A stretch of DNA of 64,000 nt. Source: JAFNAG01 sp963739235 (GTDB taxonomy: Bacteria; Acidobacteriota; UBA6911). Numbering within the stretch: position 1 is the first letter of the stretch; each line of letters starts with the position of its first letter. The notes beneath the pieces were generated by a model. That model saw nothing but the letters and a program-made list of their open reading frames with translations. It was not told where the DNA came from and did not search any database. Location: positions 1 to 64,000 of the forward strand of contig CAVTZY010000014.1 in assembly GCA_963739235.1 (NCBI GenBank), in the 5' to 3' direction. Positions 53,957 to 62,368 of the stretch are shown here, piece by piece. A program made the position numbers and the translations under genes.

Positions 53957-54379
53957 TTAGAAGGGGATATCATCGTCGCTGATGTCTTCGATTTCATGCG
54001 TCTGACTCGTGATGGTTCCGCCTTGTTCATTCTCGCAGGTGTAGTCCATATCGAATTCGCAGCCTTCCAGTTCGTATTCCTCCCGTTCCCTCTCCAACTC
54101 TCTCAGGAATGCACGAGCCTTCACATCTTCAGCGGCAAGGTACTCCGCATATTTGCGAATGCGCTCGTCAGGATGGCTTAGGAACTTCTCGAAGGACTTG
54201 CAACGTTTTCGTCCGATGATTCCTTCGAAGGTCACGTTACGTTCGAGATTGCGAACGGCCTGTCGGTAATTCAGCTCTGCCTTGCCCAGCGCAGCGCAGT
54301 CCCTGCAAAGATGGTGCGCATGGCCACGGCCGCAGCACCAGCAGAAATGTCCTCTTCTCTTTTTATGTTTCTTGCTCAT
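53957..54379 (-). CDS. small zinc-ribbon protein of unknown function
   Basis: A 140-residue protein. The N-terminus MSKKHKKRRGHFCWCCGRGH continues to HHLCRDCAALG, giving a CxxC-x(n)-CxxC zinc-ribbon with a basic leader; the middle is helical (NLERNVTFEGIIGRKRCKSF) and the C-terminus is strongly acidic, ending ISDDDIPF. It is upstream in the operon of the 614-residue helical protein. A nucleic-acid or ribosome-associated adaptor role is possible but not shown. About 150 AT-rich bases separate it from the GH94 relic. Confidence 0.75.
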   Translation of the reverse strand: MSKKHKKRRGHFCWCCGRGHAHHLCRDCAALGKAELNYRQAVRNLERNVTFEGIIGRKRCKSFEKFLSHPDERIRKYAEYLAAEDVKARAFLRELEREREEYELEGCEFDMDYTCENEQGGTITSQTHEIEDISDDDIPF

Positions 54380-54530
54380 TAGGGCTCAGACACGTTCTTC
54401 CCAGCGCAGCACGAGTATAACTTTATGGCCCATAAAAAGGGAACAATCGCGAAAAAATCACACTGCCAAAAATTCAGTAGAAGGCTACTGTTATCCCGAT
54501 TTCAGGAGCAGCAATTCACGGGGTGAGTAA

Positions 54531-54827
54531 TCTCTTAATGTCCTGACCAACGGCTGGCTCTTATACCAGACGCTCGCGTGCCGCCTCTGGGCGTGGAACG
54601 GATACTACCAGCCAGGGGGCGCCTTTGGTTTCCGCGATCAGTTGCAGGACGTGATGGCGCTGCTGCACGCCGAGCCCCAACTCCTGCGCGAACACCTGCT
54701 CCTGTGCGCGGGACGCCAGTTTCAGGAGGGAGATGTTCAGCATTGGTGGCATCCCCCCTCGGGCCGGGGCGTGCGTACGCACTGTTCGGATGATTACCTG
54801 TGGCTGCCGTTGGCGGCGAGCCGCTAG
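54531..54827 (+). pseudogene. relic of a cyclic beta-1,2-glucan synthetase / GH94 gene
   Basis: The 98 codons from 54531 read SLNVLTNGWLLYQTLACRLW, GGAFGFRDQLQDVMALLHAE and GDVQHWWHPPSGRGVRTHCS then DDYLWLPLAASR and stop. These blocks are highly conserved in the GH94 phosphorylase-like C-terminal part of NdvB-type cyclic glucan synthetases, which exceed 2000 residues. An in-frame stop precedes 54531 and nothing follows, so only this internal segment survives. It indicates that a glucan gene was once here. Confidence 0.8.
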
Positions 54828-55477
54828 GTTCTGAGCACAGGAGACATCGGGGTATTGGATGAACCTTGAGGATCCTGCCAGCTACAAAATCAACTACTGA
54901 CCGCCTGCGTTTTCACCAGGTGCGCCCCTCGTGATCAGCCGCGCCTGAAGCGCATGTTCTTGGCATGGATTACAGCGCTCTCGAGGACCCCATCGAATCC
55001 GTCAGTTCCGCCGTCTGCCGAACAACTCAATGCGGCCGGGTGAGAGTATCCGGGCACGAATCTGCGCTTGGTCTCCAACACCAAAACGCATTGTTTTGCC
55101 CGGACTCTCCATCGTGCCGACATATAATGGCCAGGCTTGCCGCTTCGTGACTACCTGGCATCAGTCGCCTCATGGTGGGGAACATTACGAAATAGTGATC
55201 CCGCATCGCCGTCACAATGCCACCCAAACAGGCTCATAAATCTGCGCTGAACCGCGCCCGCGACAGAACCTTTGAGTTCTTCACTGGCTGCTTGCGGTTC
55301 CCCGCACAATTCTTGTATCACGCTCGTAAAGTTCGAGATCCTGGAAAGTCAACCGTCCCGGAGGATCGCTGTAACTCGTTTCAGCGGATTGTTTTGACCT
55401 TACGAGTTGGAATTGCAAGCCGATAAGTATCTTTGGCTTCCGCCGCAAAGGGATCATTAACGATGAAGGAACTGAGA
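54828..55477. other. stretch without a supported gene
   Basis: Frames up to 70 codons only; none with recognised motifs. It may include the leader of the receiver-domain gene. Nothing else is visible. Confidence 0.4.
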
Positions 55478-55942
55478 ATGGCCAAGGCGAAGATCCTGAT
55501 AGTTGAGGATGAAATCTCCATAAGGACGTATCTACAGAAGTGCCTGGAGAGAGCCGGTCATGACGTGGTCGGGGTTGCCTCCACGGCGGAGGGCGCGGTC
55601 GCTGAGGCGGAAAGGGCGACGCCGGACCTGGTTCTCATGGATATCGGACTGCAGGGCGAGATTGACGGCGTGGAAGCCGCACGGAGGATCAGATTCCAAC
55701 TCAACATTCCGGTGGTCTATTTGACAGGCGCGGCAGACGAGAAAACGCTGGAGCGAGCCAAGGTCACAGAACCTCTCGGGTACCTCCTCAAGCCTTTCAA
55801 GAAGCAAGAACTGCTGACAACCATGGCGACCGCGCTTTACCAAGGGATAGTAAAAATAAGCTGCCGGCTAGACGCAAGGTCGAGGGTGAGCCTCAGTTCT
55901 GGGCGTAGGCCCGGCGATAACGGGGCCCCTGTAATACGTTAG
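55478..55942 (+). pseudogene. CheY-like receiver domain, C-terminus replaced by an IS91-type tip
   Basis: Residues 1-120 form a clean receiver domain: ILIVEDEISIRTYL, LVLMDIGLQGEIDGVEAARR (phospho-acceptor Asp), VVYLTGAADEKT and LGYLLKPFKKQELL. After TTMATALYQ the frame reads into GIVKISC, the translation of the 23-base IS91-type tip, then 30 unrelated codons. Receivers of this type usually continue into a PAS or kinase region, so the gene was probably longer. AAGGA lies 8 bases before the ATG at 55478. The receiver itself might still be produced as a single-domain protein. Confidence 0.75.
55845..55868 (-). mobile_element. 23-24 base IS91-type tip, copy E
   Basis: AGGGATAGTAAAAATAAGCT then GCCG, identical to the outermost bases of copies A-D, after which the sequence diverges. 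It is the shortest copy in the window and lies inside the receiver-domain reading frame. Confidence 0.7.
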
Positions 55943-56351
55943 GCCCCCTCGCATGTCCAAACAAAGCAACAGGCTATCAAGCCGCAGATAGGACTCTGGT
56001 CAACAGAACCGCGGACGTGCTTTTCAATGTCTCCTGGGATTGAGATGATAGCTATGAAACGCAATGTTGCGACCGGAAGCGTCAGCATCGAGCGATCTAA
56101 GTCGATCGGTGACGCAGAATCCACTGTGTGCATAGTCGAGAGATGGCTGAATGTCTCTGACCAAAAAAAATGATCCCAGTGCCTGGGACGCGAAAGAATG
56201 TCCTTGACATTCCCTTTCATAGGACGTTCAGAATGCCTGTTTGTCGTCCGCTTATGAATTTTCTTGGTTTTTGAATCGTCAAATTGACGTAAGGTTCCTT
56301 TGCGCTCGCTTGTGGTCCGTGACAACATTGGCACCAAATCTGGATAAAACG
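55943..56351. other. upstream region of the VWFA-like gene
   Basis: A 39-codon frame (56054-56173) is open but has no family character. No strong promoter was found; the region contains the leader of the following gene. Confidence 0.35.
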
Positions 56352-58181
56352 ATGCCGGTCAGAATGATCACCACTCCAGTGATTATTAGAAACATCATTC
56401 ATTCCGCGTCCCTTTCGTGGGCGCGTCGGCTGGTCCTACTTGGGTTCGTTTTTTGCATCGGAAAGTCATGTGCTTTCTCGTTTCAGCAGGGTTCCGGCCC
56501 CAAGGAGATAGATGCGACGATTCGAACATATTGGCCGCGCACGCAGTACACGTTGAGAGCGGATACCAATCTTGTCGAAGTGGGGGTCGTGGTTCGTGAC
56601 ACGCGGGGCCGCGCCATAGGCGGTCTGAGCAAAGACGATTTCGAGATTGAGGATGCCGGCAAGAAACGGGAGATCACGGCTTTCTCCGTCGAAACTTTCA
56701 CGCCGATTTCGGCGCAGGCTCGGCCTTTGGCAGCAAAGGCGGCGGATTCCACACCTGAGAATTCAAGATCGGTGCTGCCATTGCGATATGTAGCTCTGCT
56801 CTTTGACGATTTCAGCATGGCCTTCGCCGACCAGTTCTATGTGAAAGCGGCGTCCAGGCGTTTCATCAGGGAGGGTTTGGCAAAGGGAGATCGCGTGGGG
56901 CTGTTTACAACATCCGGAAGACAGATTGTGCCTTTTACCGACGACGTGGCGAAACTCGTGGCCGCAATCGACCGGTACAACTCGTTCCCGCGCACTCCAG
57001 ACGGCGGCATCTGCCCCAAACTGACGCCTTATGATGCGTATGTAATCGCCAACAAGATTGATTATGAGACTCTTACGATAAAGGTAGCCGAACTGGTGCG
57101 ATGCTCCGGACGGGGAGGGCGATCCCTGGGTCAGACCGGAAATCGTCCGGGTCAAAACGGAAATTGGAATCTTGTTCCTGGGTGGGCAGAAAAACAAGTG
57201 ATGATGCAGGCCGAAGCTATGTGGCTTCAGATCCGCGACACCTCAGCGCGTGCATTGGAGACCATGGGCGAGATTGTGGACTACATGGCGCAGTTGCCCG
57301 GAAAGAGGATGGTTCTGCTGGCGTCCTCAGGCTTCCTGGTTGGAACGCTCGAAGCGGAGCACCAGAAAGTCGTAAACCATGCGCTCCGTGCCGCGGTCGT
57401 CATCAATGCGCTCGACGCCAAAGGCCTCTACGCAGAGGATCCTCCGGAGGTTACTCGCGGCGCCGACGAGCGTTCTATCATGCGCCTGGTGATGTTGGGG
57501 GCCAAAGAGAAGGATCTCAAAAACGATGTCATGTCGATTCTGGCGAGGAGCACGGGCGGCTTGTTCTTTGACAACAACAACGATCTCGACCTCGGCTTTC
57601 GTAAGATCGGCATGATGCCGGAAGTATCCTATCTCCTCGGCTTCTCACCGCAAGAGGCTCCCAATGGAAAGTATCACGGACTCAAAGTGCGCTTGAAATC
57701 TCGAAGTGATTATGTGATCCAGGCGCGCCCAGGCTACTGGGCGGTCGCGCAGAATCAGCAGGAGCCGCCTGACCATGGACGAAGGGTCGACCGCGAAGTC
57801 ATGGGGTCGGAGGTGGTGAGGGAGTTGGCAGCCGGCATCAGCTCGGAACCTTCCAGGGCTGACAACGGAGATCCGGCCCTTGAGGTCGTGCTTAATGTCG
57901 ACGCCCGCAAGTTTCACTTCGTCGAAAAGGACGGTGTCCGCACTCAGAGGCTTGTTTTCATCGCGACCCTGTTTGACGACAGCGGCAATTTTGTGACCGG
58001 CACGGAGCTCGATGTCAAATTTGCCTTGAAAGAGTCCACCTACATCCGCATGACCGAAACCGGCCTTGAAATGTCCGTTACTCTGCGAGCACCTCCCGGG
58101 GCCTATCGCCTCCGTGGTGTGGCTCAGGACGGGATCGACGGCAAACTCATTACCTCAACCCTGCCGGTTCAGATTCGATAA
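56352..58181 (+). CDS. VWFA-related acidobacterial secreted protein
   Basis: A 609-residue exported protein of the acidobacterial VWFA-related type (TIGR03436-like). A hydrophobic segment near the start (ARRLVLLGFVFCIGKSCAF) serves as signal. An Ig-like N-terminal part has LVEVGVVVRDTRGRAIGGLS and DDFEIEDAGKKREI; the VWA-like part starts RYVALLFDDFSMAFADQF and continues RVGLFTTSGRQIVPFT and GKRMVLLASSGFLVG, followed by GGLFFDNNNDLDLGFRKIG and VSYLLGFSP. The metal-site motif is degenerate, as usual in this group. Function unknown. The frame opens at 56241; I prefer the ATG at 56352 because the signal starts soon after. Confidence 0.88.
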   Translation: MPVRMITTPVIIRNIIHSASLSWARRLVLLGFVFCIGKSCAFSFQQGSGPKEIDATIRTYWPRTQYTLRADTNLVEVGVVVRDTRGRAIGGLSKDDFEIEDAGKKREITAFSVETFTPISAQARPLAAKAADSTPENSRSVLPLRYVALLFDDFSMAFADQFYVKAASRRFIREGLAKGDRVGLFTTSGRQIVPFTDDVAKLVAAIDRYNSFPRTPDGGICPKLTPYDAYVIANKIDYETLTIKVAELVRCSGRGGRSLGQTGNRPGQNGNWNLVPGWAEKQVMMQAEAMWLQIRDTSARALETMGEIVDYMAQLPGKRMVLLASSGFLVGTLEAEHQKVVNHALRAAVVINALDAKGLYAEDPPEVTRGADERSIMRLVMLGAKEKDLKNDVMSILARSTGGLFFDNNNDLDLGFRKIGMMPEVSYLLGFSPQEAPNGKYHGLKVRLKSRSDYVIQARPGYWAVAQNQQEPPDHGRRVDREVMGSEVVRELAAGISSEPSRADNGDPALEVVLNVDARKFHFVEKDGVRTQRLVFIATLFDDSGNFVTGTELDVKFALKESTYIRMTETGLEMSVTLRAPPGAYRLRGVAQDGIDGKLITSTLPVQIR

Positions 58182-58284
58182 CAAAATGGTCACCACTGTC
58201 GCAGCTGTTTCTAAGAGTGTGGACTGCTGACAGCAGACTTCGTAAGGTTTATGCAATAACATACAGATTCCGGGCGGCAAGTGG

Positions 58285-58374
58285 TTAGCCTTGATCGGAA
58301 ATGCCTCGGCAAGTTCTTGATCCCTCTGTGCCATAGTTTTGTGCGCCGAGGCATTTCCGATCAAGGCTAACCAA
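58285..58374. repeat. perfect 28-bp inverted repeat after the VWFA-like gene
   Basis: GGTTAGCCTTGATCGGAAAT... (58285-58312) and its exact reverse complement (58347-58374), loop 34 bases, starting 104 bases after the stop codon. No T-tract follows, so it may be a REP-type unit as much as a terminator. Confidence 0.7.
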
Positions 58375-58721
58375 TATACGGATTATGAAAGGGCGCCTAT
58401 TAGCCGGCCATTTAAGGCAGCACTGAATTGGACATGACCGCTAAATTCCAGAAGTTATGATAAACGGATTGATTGTATCGACGATTAGCTTGTGGCCTGA
58501 TGGAAAATGCCGCGTTCGTGGAAATCCGCAAGAAACGCGGATTCCCACCGCCGCTTGGAAAACCCGCATAAAATAAAGTGCGAGTTTCCCACATTTTCGC
58601 ACAGGCCCTACTGGTTTTTTCGTTTTCTGGAGGTTAAAAGACATGGCATATGATGAAGCGACGCTCCTCGGGTGATAAGGTTGTTGTGAACGCAAAAACC
58701 CAATTACCAAAGGAGCGTCGC
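58375..58721. other. intergenic stretch before the IS110 relic
   Basis: No supported gene. The last 70 bases resemble the leader of an IS110-type element (the transposase ribosome site AAAGGAG is at about 58710). Confidence 0.35.
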
Positions 58722-59087
58722 ATGCAACAAATAACGTATATCGGCATAGATGTGCACAAGGCAATGACTGTGATTGCCGTGCTGAGCAGTGATGGGCAAA
58801 CGGTGGCAGAAGGAATAGTCGAAACGAAGGGAGCGGCAATCCTCGACTTGATCAAAGTCCAGCGTGGAACCCTCCATGTTACCTGCAAAGAAGGGACCCA
58901 GGCCGCCTGGCGATTTGCTCCACCCTCACGTTGCACGTGTGGTGGTATGCGATCCACGAAAGATAAAGGCACAAGACAACAAAGCGGATAAGCCCGATGC
59001 AAAACACTTGGCTGAATTACTGCGCGTCAATGCCCTGAAGCCAGGTCTATCACGGAGAGCACAGTGCGCAAGCAATTAAGGAGTTCG
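58722..59087 (+). pseudogene. IS110-family transposase, N-terminal part, frameshifted and cut
   Basis: MQQITYIGIDVHKAMTVIAV begins the RuvC-like DEDD domain typical of IS110 transposases (first Asp in GIDVHK), continuing to LIKVQRGTLHVTCKEGTQAA. A frameshift near 58915 moves the rest (LLHPHVARVVVCDPRKIKAQ, DKPDAKHLAELL) to another frame. The reading ends at AIKEFE exactly where the IS91-type end begins. About two thirds of the gene is missing. Confidence 0.85.
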
Positions 59088-59297
59088 AGGGATAGTAAAA
59101 ATAAGCTGCCGAATTGTCTTTGCGCCTGCTGAATGCGTCGCCTGCAGTTTCTGTAAAAGGTTATCTGTCAACCTGCGCAGCATCTGGTAGGCAGTATAAT
59201 CCAGACAAATCTGCAAGATACAGGATTCCGGGCGCACCTCCGGCCCAGCTTTGCTATCTGATTAAGAAATATCGTGATCGGCAGTCGCCAGTATTGC
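59088..59297 (-). mobile_element. IS91-type 3'-end fragment, copy C
   Basis: 210 bp of the same end (one 1-base deletion and one substitution relative to the other copies), stopping after GTATTGC. It sits between the IS110 relic on its left and an oppositely oriented IS91-type transposase fragment on its right. Confidence 0.8.
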
Positions 59298-59423
59298 GCA
59301 AGTGGATCCCGAAATGCAGTCGGAATCCATGCCCGCGAGGATTGTAACCCCAAAAGGGCCGTTGGGAAGCGGGATTTTTCGACAGCTCTTCCTATAGGCC
59401 GAAAGGGGACCGAATCCGGGCCT

Positions 59424-59712
59424 TGTAGGCTTTTTTGTACCTCTTGCCACCAGAAGCGTGTCCTGCTCTTCGCCGAATGGCTCGATACCCACATCCTGGA
59501 GCCGGCCAGTCACGCCCAGTATGTCTTCACCATCCCCAAGCTCCTGCGCCCGATATTTGAGTACCTCCCCCGGAAACTCGGCCTGCTCTGCAAGTCGGCC
59601 TGGCAGGCGCTCAGAGAGATGTTGCAGGAGGTTTCCTCGGATTCATCCGCCCTTCCAGGCCTCGTGCCCTCGGTGCAGAGCTACGGCGACCGCCTCAATC
59701 TCCATCCGCCAT
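59424..59712 (+). pseudogene. IS91-family transposase, N-terminal part
   Basis: Encodes FCTSCHQKRVLLFAEWLDTH, AQYVFTIPKLLRPIFEYLPR and VQSYGDRLNLHP, the zinc-binding domain and start of the Y2/HUH domain of an IS91-type transposase. The break occurs at LNLHP, precisely at the HUH metal motif, after which the sequence is unrelated. It is on the opposite strand to copy C and therefore comes from another element or an inversion. Confidence 0.8.
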
Positions 59713-60061
59713 TTAGCGATCCGGGCACTCTTGCGGTCGCGAATCATGGTGGACATCGGATATCGAAGAGACATCTATAGATAAGCGGACCAGATCCTGG
59801 TGGCAATCCGTGATGGTGGGCCGGGCGCTCCGCGCACGGCCAGCCCGTGCGACGGATCGCTTGGACAAACAACGAGCCTGTCCTGCAGCCTCTTCCATTT
59901 CCGGCTTGTTTGCCGTCCCGGAATCGGCCACCCTATTTAACAAACTGGGCGACGCCGTCTTTCTGTTCTCACAGCATCGTTCCAAGAGGATTTGCACGGT
60001 AAAGTTGCCGAATAAATTGTTCTGCCAAGAGAACAAGCAGCATAAGATCCCGACTTGACGC
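59713..60061. other. stretch without a supported gene
   Basis: Lies between the IS91 N-terminal relic and the BrnT promoter. Frames of 60-107 codons are open on both strands but none resembles a family. Confidence 0.35.
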
Positions 60062-60080
60062 GTATACCGTTATAATATAC
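60062..60080 (+). promoter_or_regulatory. promoter/operator of the BrnT/BrnA pair
   Basis: GTATACCGTTATAATATAC has inverted ends (GTATA/TATAC) and contains TATAAT (60071-60076). TTGACG lies at 60055-60060, too close to that -10 for standard spacing but 15 bases from TATACA (60076-60081). The start codon follows at 60090 with no ribosome site, so the mRNA may be almost leaderless. Autoregulated TA promoters often look like this. Confidence 0.45.
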
Positions 60081-60089
60081 AGTGACGAC

Positions 60090-60389
60090 ATGACTGACAC
60101 AACTACCGTGCCGGATTTTGAAGGGTTTGACTGGAGCGGTGGCAACACCGGAAAAATCTGGGAAAGGCACCATGTCACGCCTCTGGAGGCGGAGCAAGTC
60201 TTCTTCAACACTCCGCTCCTGGCCGGGGCTGATGAGTCACATTCCCAGAAGGAGAAGCGATTGTACGCGTTGGGGCAGACAGATGAAGGCCGCGAGTTAT
60301 TCGTTGCCTTCACAATGCGCGCGAGACGTTTGCGAGTGGTGTCTGCCCGTGACATGAGCAGGAAGGAACGGAGGGTTTACAGATCATGA
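60090..60389 (+). CDS. brnT: BrnT-family ribonuclease toxin
   Basis: A 99-residue protein with the BrnT pattern: FEGFDWSGGNTGKIWERHHV (FDWDexNixKhx-like), TPLEAEQVFFNTPL, KRLYALGQTDEGRELFVAFT and VVSARDMSRKERRVYRS. BrnT toxins are RelE-fold ribonucleases blocked by BrnA; here the gene order is toxin first, as in known brnTA operons, and the antitoxin start overlaps the toxin stop (ATGA). The pair is embedded between two fragments of an IS91-type transposase. Confidence 0.9.
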   Translation: MTDTTTVPDFEGFDWSGGNTGKIWERHHVTPLEAEQVFFNTPLLAGADESHSQKEKRLYALGQTDEGRELFVAFTMRARRLRVVSARDMSRKERRVYRS

Positions 60390-60673
60390 ATAAGCAGCGA
60401 GTTCCAACGTTCAAGAACGAAGATGAAGAGCGGGAATTCTGGGCGGCACACGACTCAACGGAGTTTGTTGACTGGTCAAAGGCCAAGCGGGCCGTCTTCC
60501 CGAATCTGAAGCCTTCAACCAAAACCATCTCCTTGCGTCTGCCGGAGTCCATTATCGCCGCGCTCAAGCTTCTGGCAAACAAGCGCGATGTGCCCTATCA
60601 ATCCCTGCTCAAGGTCTTCCTGGCCGAGAAGGTTGAGGAGGAGTTGCGCCACGGTCATGTAAAGACAGTATAG
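60386..60673 (+). CDS. BrnA-like antitoxin
   Basis: A 95-residue protein: an N-terminal toxin-binding segment (FKNEDEEREFWAAHDSTEFV) and a C-terminal ribbon-helix-helix-like DNA-binding segment (KTISLRLPESIIAALKLLAN, VPYQSLLKVFLAEKVEEEL). It overlaps the toxin gene by four bases. Its role is to neutralise BrnT and, with it, repress the shared promoter at about 60062-60080. Confidence 0.88.
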   Translation: MNKQRVPTFKNEDEEREFWAAHDSTEFVDWSKAKRAVFPNLKPSTKTISLRLPESIIAALKLLANKRDVPYQSLLKVFLAEKVEEELRHGHVKTV

Positions 60674-60731
60674 GCGGAACAACAACCACTGACTTCCGAT
60701 TCTTCCATTTGAAAAATACCAAGTTCGGCAG

Positions 60732-61133
60732 ATGAAGATGAAACAGGTTGTGGGATATTGCGGCTACTACAGCAACAAGGCCCGGGGACAACGCCGCCTG
60801 CAACAGCAAGGCGCTGCCGGCATCATTCCCGTTGCTGTCTCCGCGCCCGCGCCCGAACCGGACGACTTCCGCCGCCACTGCAAACGCGCCTGGGCCCGGT
60901 TGATCCGCAAAGTCTGAGCCGCGGATGCGCTCGCCTGCCCCAAATGCGGCGGCCGGTTACGGATCATCAGCTTCATCGAAGACCCTGCCGTCATCGAGAA
61001 GATCTTGCGCCACCTCAAGCTCTGGGATCTCCCGGCAAGGCCCCGCCGCCCCGGGCTTGCAGAACTCTGGAAACGGATGCCGATTTTCTTGCCTGGGAGG
61101 CCGCCGACCGGCTGTTTGATGGCGTCGACTGAA
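60732..61133 (+). pseudogene. IS91-family transposase, C-terminal part, with premature stop
   Basis: Reads VVGYCGYYSNKARGQRRLQQ, then RHCKRAWARLIRKV, a TGA at 60915-60917, and continues in frame ALACPKCGGRLRIISFIEDP and EKILRHLKLWDLPARP before a frameshift near 61040 into LETDADFLAWEAADRLFDGV. These are the C-terminal zinc and closing motifs of an IS91-type transposase different from that of copies A-D. It may be the other half of the fragment at 59424-59712, both on the plus strand. Confidence 0.8.
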
Positions 61134-61442
61134 ACCCGCACCACGTTGCGCCGGGCGGCCTGGTGGAACGGAACCAGGCGGTCACAAGAAAGGTCTGCCC
61201 CGCTGATGACGGCAAAAGGGTGAGGGGAAGCGTCCCCCGAGCTCGGGGGACGCTTCCTCTCACCCTTCTCGTTGACTTGCTGCCCGCGGCTTGGTGAACA
61301 TCCGCTGCTTCACCTGCCCGGGGGAATAATTCCGGGTGATTTCCACCCCAAGCGCTGCTATCCTCCTCCTACCCCGAAAAAGCGAATTACTATCTTTAAG
61401 TCGGCAGAAAAATGGGTGTCCAGGTTTTGCTAGGGCGCTGTC
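61134..61442. other. intergenic stretch with a 52-bp palindrome
   Basis: No supported gene. The palindrome at 61216-61267 is listed separately. The rest is the tail of the IS91 relic and about 170 bases of unassigned DNA. Confidence 0.4.
61216..61267. repeat. 52-bp near-perfect palindrome
   Basis: AAGGGTGAGGGGAAGCGTCC... pairs with itself about the centre 61241/61242, with one mismatch in 26 pairs and no loop. It lies 80 bases after the IS91 relic and may be part of its 3' end (IS91 origins contain hairpins) or a bidirectional terminator. Confidence 0.6.
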
Positions 61443-61952
61443 TTAGGTCAGGAACCAGAGCCAATCTCCCTGAATCGTGAAGTAATTGTATGCCCCCTTA
61501 GAATTCTCTGAGAGGAAGCCGATCCACTTGCCGTCAAGATCGAACAAGTTGAAGTTCTTTTCGGCTCGAACGAAGTAACCAGTCCATTCGATCTGGCTAT
61601 TGAAAAGGAGCAAGACATCAGGGTTAGCTCGCACAGCTATCCCTACCAAGGCAAGCTTTCTGTCAAAGATGAAGTAGCCCGACCATTTTGCCTTGGTTGG
61701 ATTGAGCGATGCGGTGACGTTTGGATTGATCGAGTAGTTGACCTTAGGATTGAGCGAATACGTCACCTTGGGGTTGATCGAGTAGGTGACCTTGGGGTTG
61801 ATCGAGTAGGTGACGTCGGGGTTGATCGAATACGTAACGTTGGGGTTGACCGAGTAGGTGATCCGTGGGTCTCGATCAGAAGGAATTGGATCAACTGCCA
61901 CCATGGGTACGGCCCCGAGCATCAGCGCGAGGCAGGCAACGGTCAATTTCAT
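61443..61952 (-). CDS. secreted protein with octapeptide (NPxVTYSI) tandem repeats
   Basis: A 169-residue protein. Signal peptide: MKLTVACLALMLGAVPMVAV. Residues 31-84 are seven tandem eight-residue units of the form NPxVTYSI (x = N, D or K), the last degenerate (NVTASLNP). The C-terminal half has three or four similar beta-type units with W-G-Y/F patterns (WSGYFIFDRKLALVGI, WTGYFVRAEKNFNLFD, GKWIGFLSENSKG, GDWLWFL), which resemble small beta-propeller or beta-flower folds. No known family is certain. It is a single gene with no obvious partners. Confidence 0.82.
   Translation of the reverse strand: MKLTVACLALMLGAVPMVAVDPIPSDRDPRITYSVNPNVTYSINPDVTYSINPKVTYSINPKVTYSLNPKVNYSINPNVTASLNPTKAKWSGYFIFDRKLALVGIAVRANPDVLLLFNSQIEWTGYFVRAEKNFNLFDLDGKWIGFLSENSKGAYNYFTIQGDWLWFLT
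61701..61862 (-). repeat. 24-bp tandem repeats coding the octapeptide units
   Basis: Six to seven direct repeats of about 24 bp (TTGGGGTTGATCGAGTAGGT... on the plus strand) within the preceding gene. The units differ mostly at the third codon of each period (AAC/GAC/AAG) and by scattered silent changes, so length variation by slippage is plausible. Confidence 0.8.
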
Positions 61953-62322
61953 GGATTACCTCCAGATTCGTTGCGCAGCTAAGTGTATTCCCCGGCAGCC
62001 CCGAGCGCAACGGGGGATCTGAAATGAGAGATGGCGGGCGGCGGCTACTTCTCAGTCCGCTTCTTCTCCTTACGCACGGCAGCGGCGGCGGAAGATTTGT
62101 TCGCGCGTACCGCGCGTTCTTCTGGCGTCATGGACGCGGCGGTCTTCTTTCACCAGCGGCCGAAAGGAAAAGACGGTGGCGCTTTGGTGACGACACGGCC
62201 TGTAAACACCAACAATGCCCTCCAATGCTTTCATAGGAGATATCCGGCTTAACCGGCACTTCGGCAAAGGTTTACGCGAGTTCCGCCAATCTACGGCGAA
62301 ATGCGCTAAAGCGGCTCGAACT
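61953..62322. other. stretch without a supported gene
   Basis: Small Arg-rich frames are open on both strands. A minus-strand run around 62040-62135 reads MTPEERAVRANKSSAAAA then VRKEKK, resembling the Ala/Lys tail of small DNA-binding-type hypothetical proteins, but it is too short and broken to call. Confidence 0.3.
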
Positions 62323-62368
62323 CTCTTTCACAGCGATAACGCGGGTTCGAATCCCGCTGGAGACGCCA
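62323..62368 (+). tRNA. 3' fragment of tRNA-Glu (UUC), attachment-site-like scar
   Basis: CTCTTTCACAGCGATAACGC followed by GGGTTCGAATCCCGCTGGAG and ACGCCA matches the last 46 bases of bacterial tRNA-Glu: anticodon loop CTTTCAC, the T-arm GCGGGTTCGAATCCCGC and a 3' acceptor strand TGGAGAC plus GCCA. The matching 5' acceptor strand GTCTCCA and the D-arm are absent upstream, and the anticodon stem is broken at its 5' side. It is therefore not a functional tRNA but looks like the displaced 3' end left by site-specific integration into a tRNA-Glu gene. Confidence 0.75.

Noticed and set aside
61701..61862. Tandem 24-bp repeats considered as a CRISPR array
   Set aside because: The repeats are contiguous without spacers and lie in frame inside a coding sequence with a signal peptide.
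62323..62368. Functional tRNA-Glu gene
   Set aside because: Only the 3' half is present; the 5' acceptor strand and D-arm are missing and the anticodon stem is broken.
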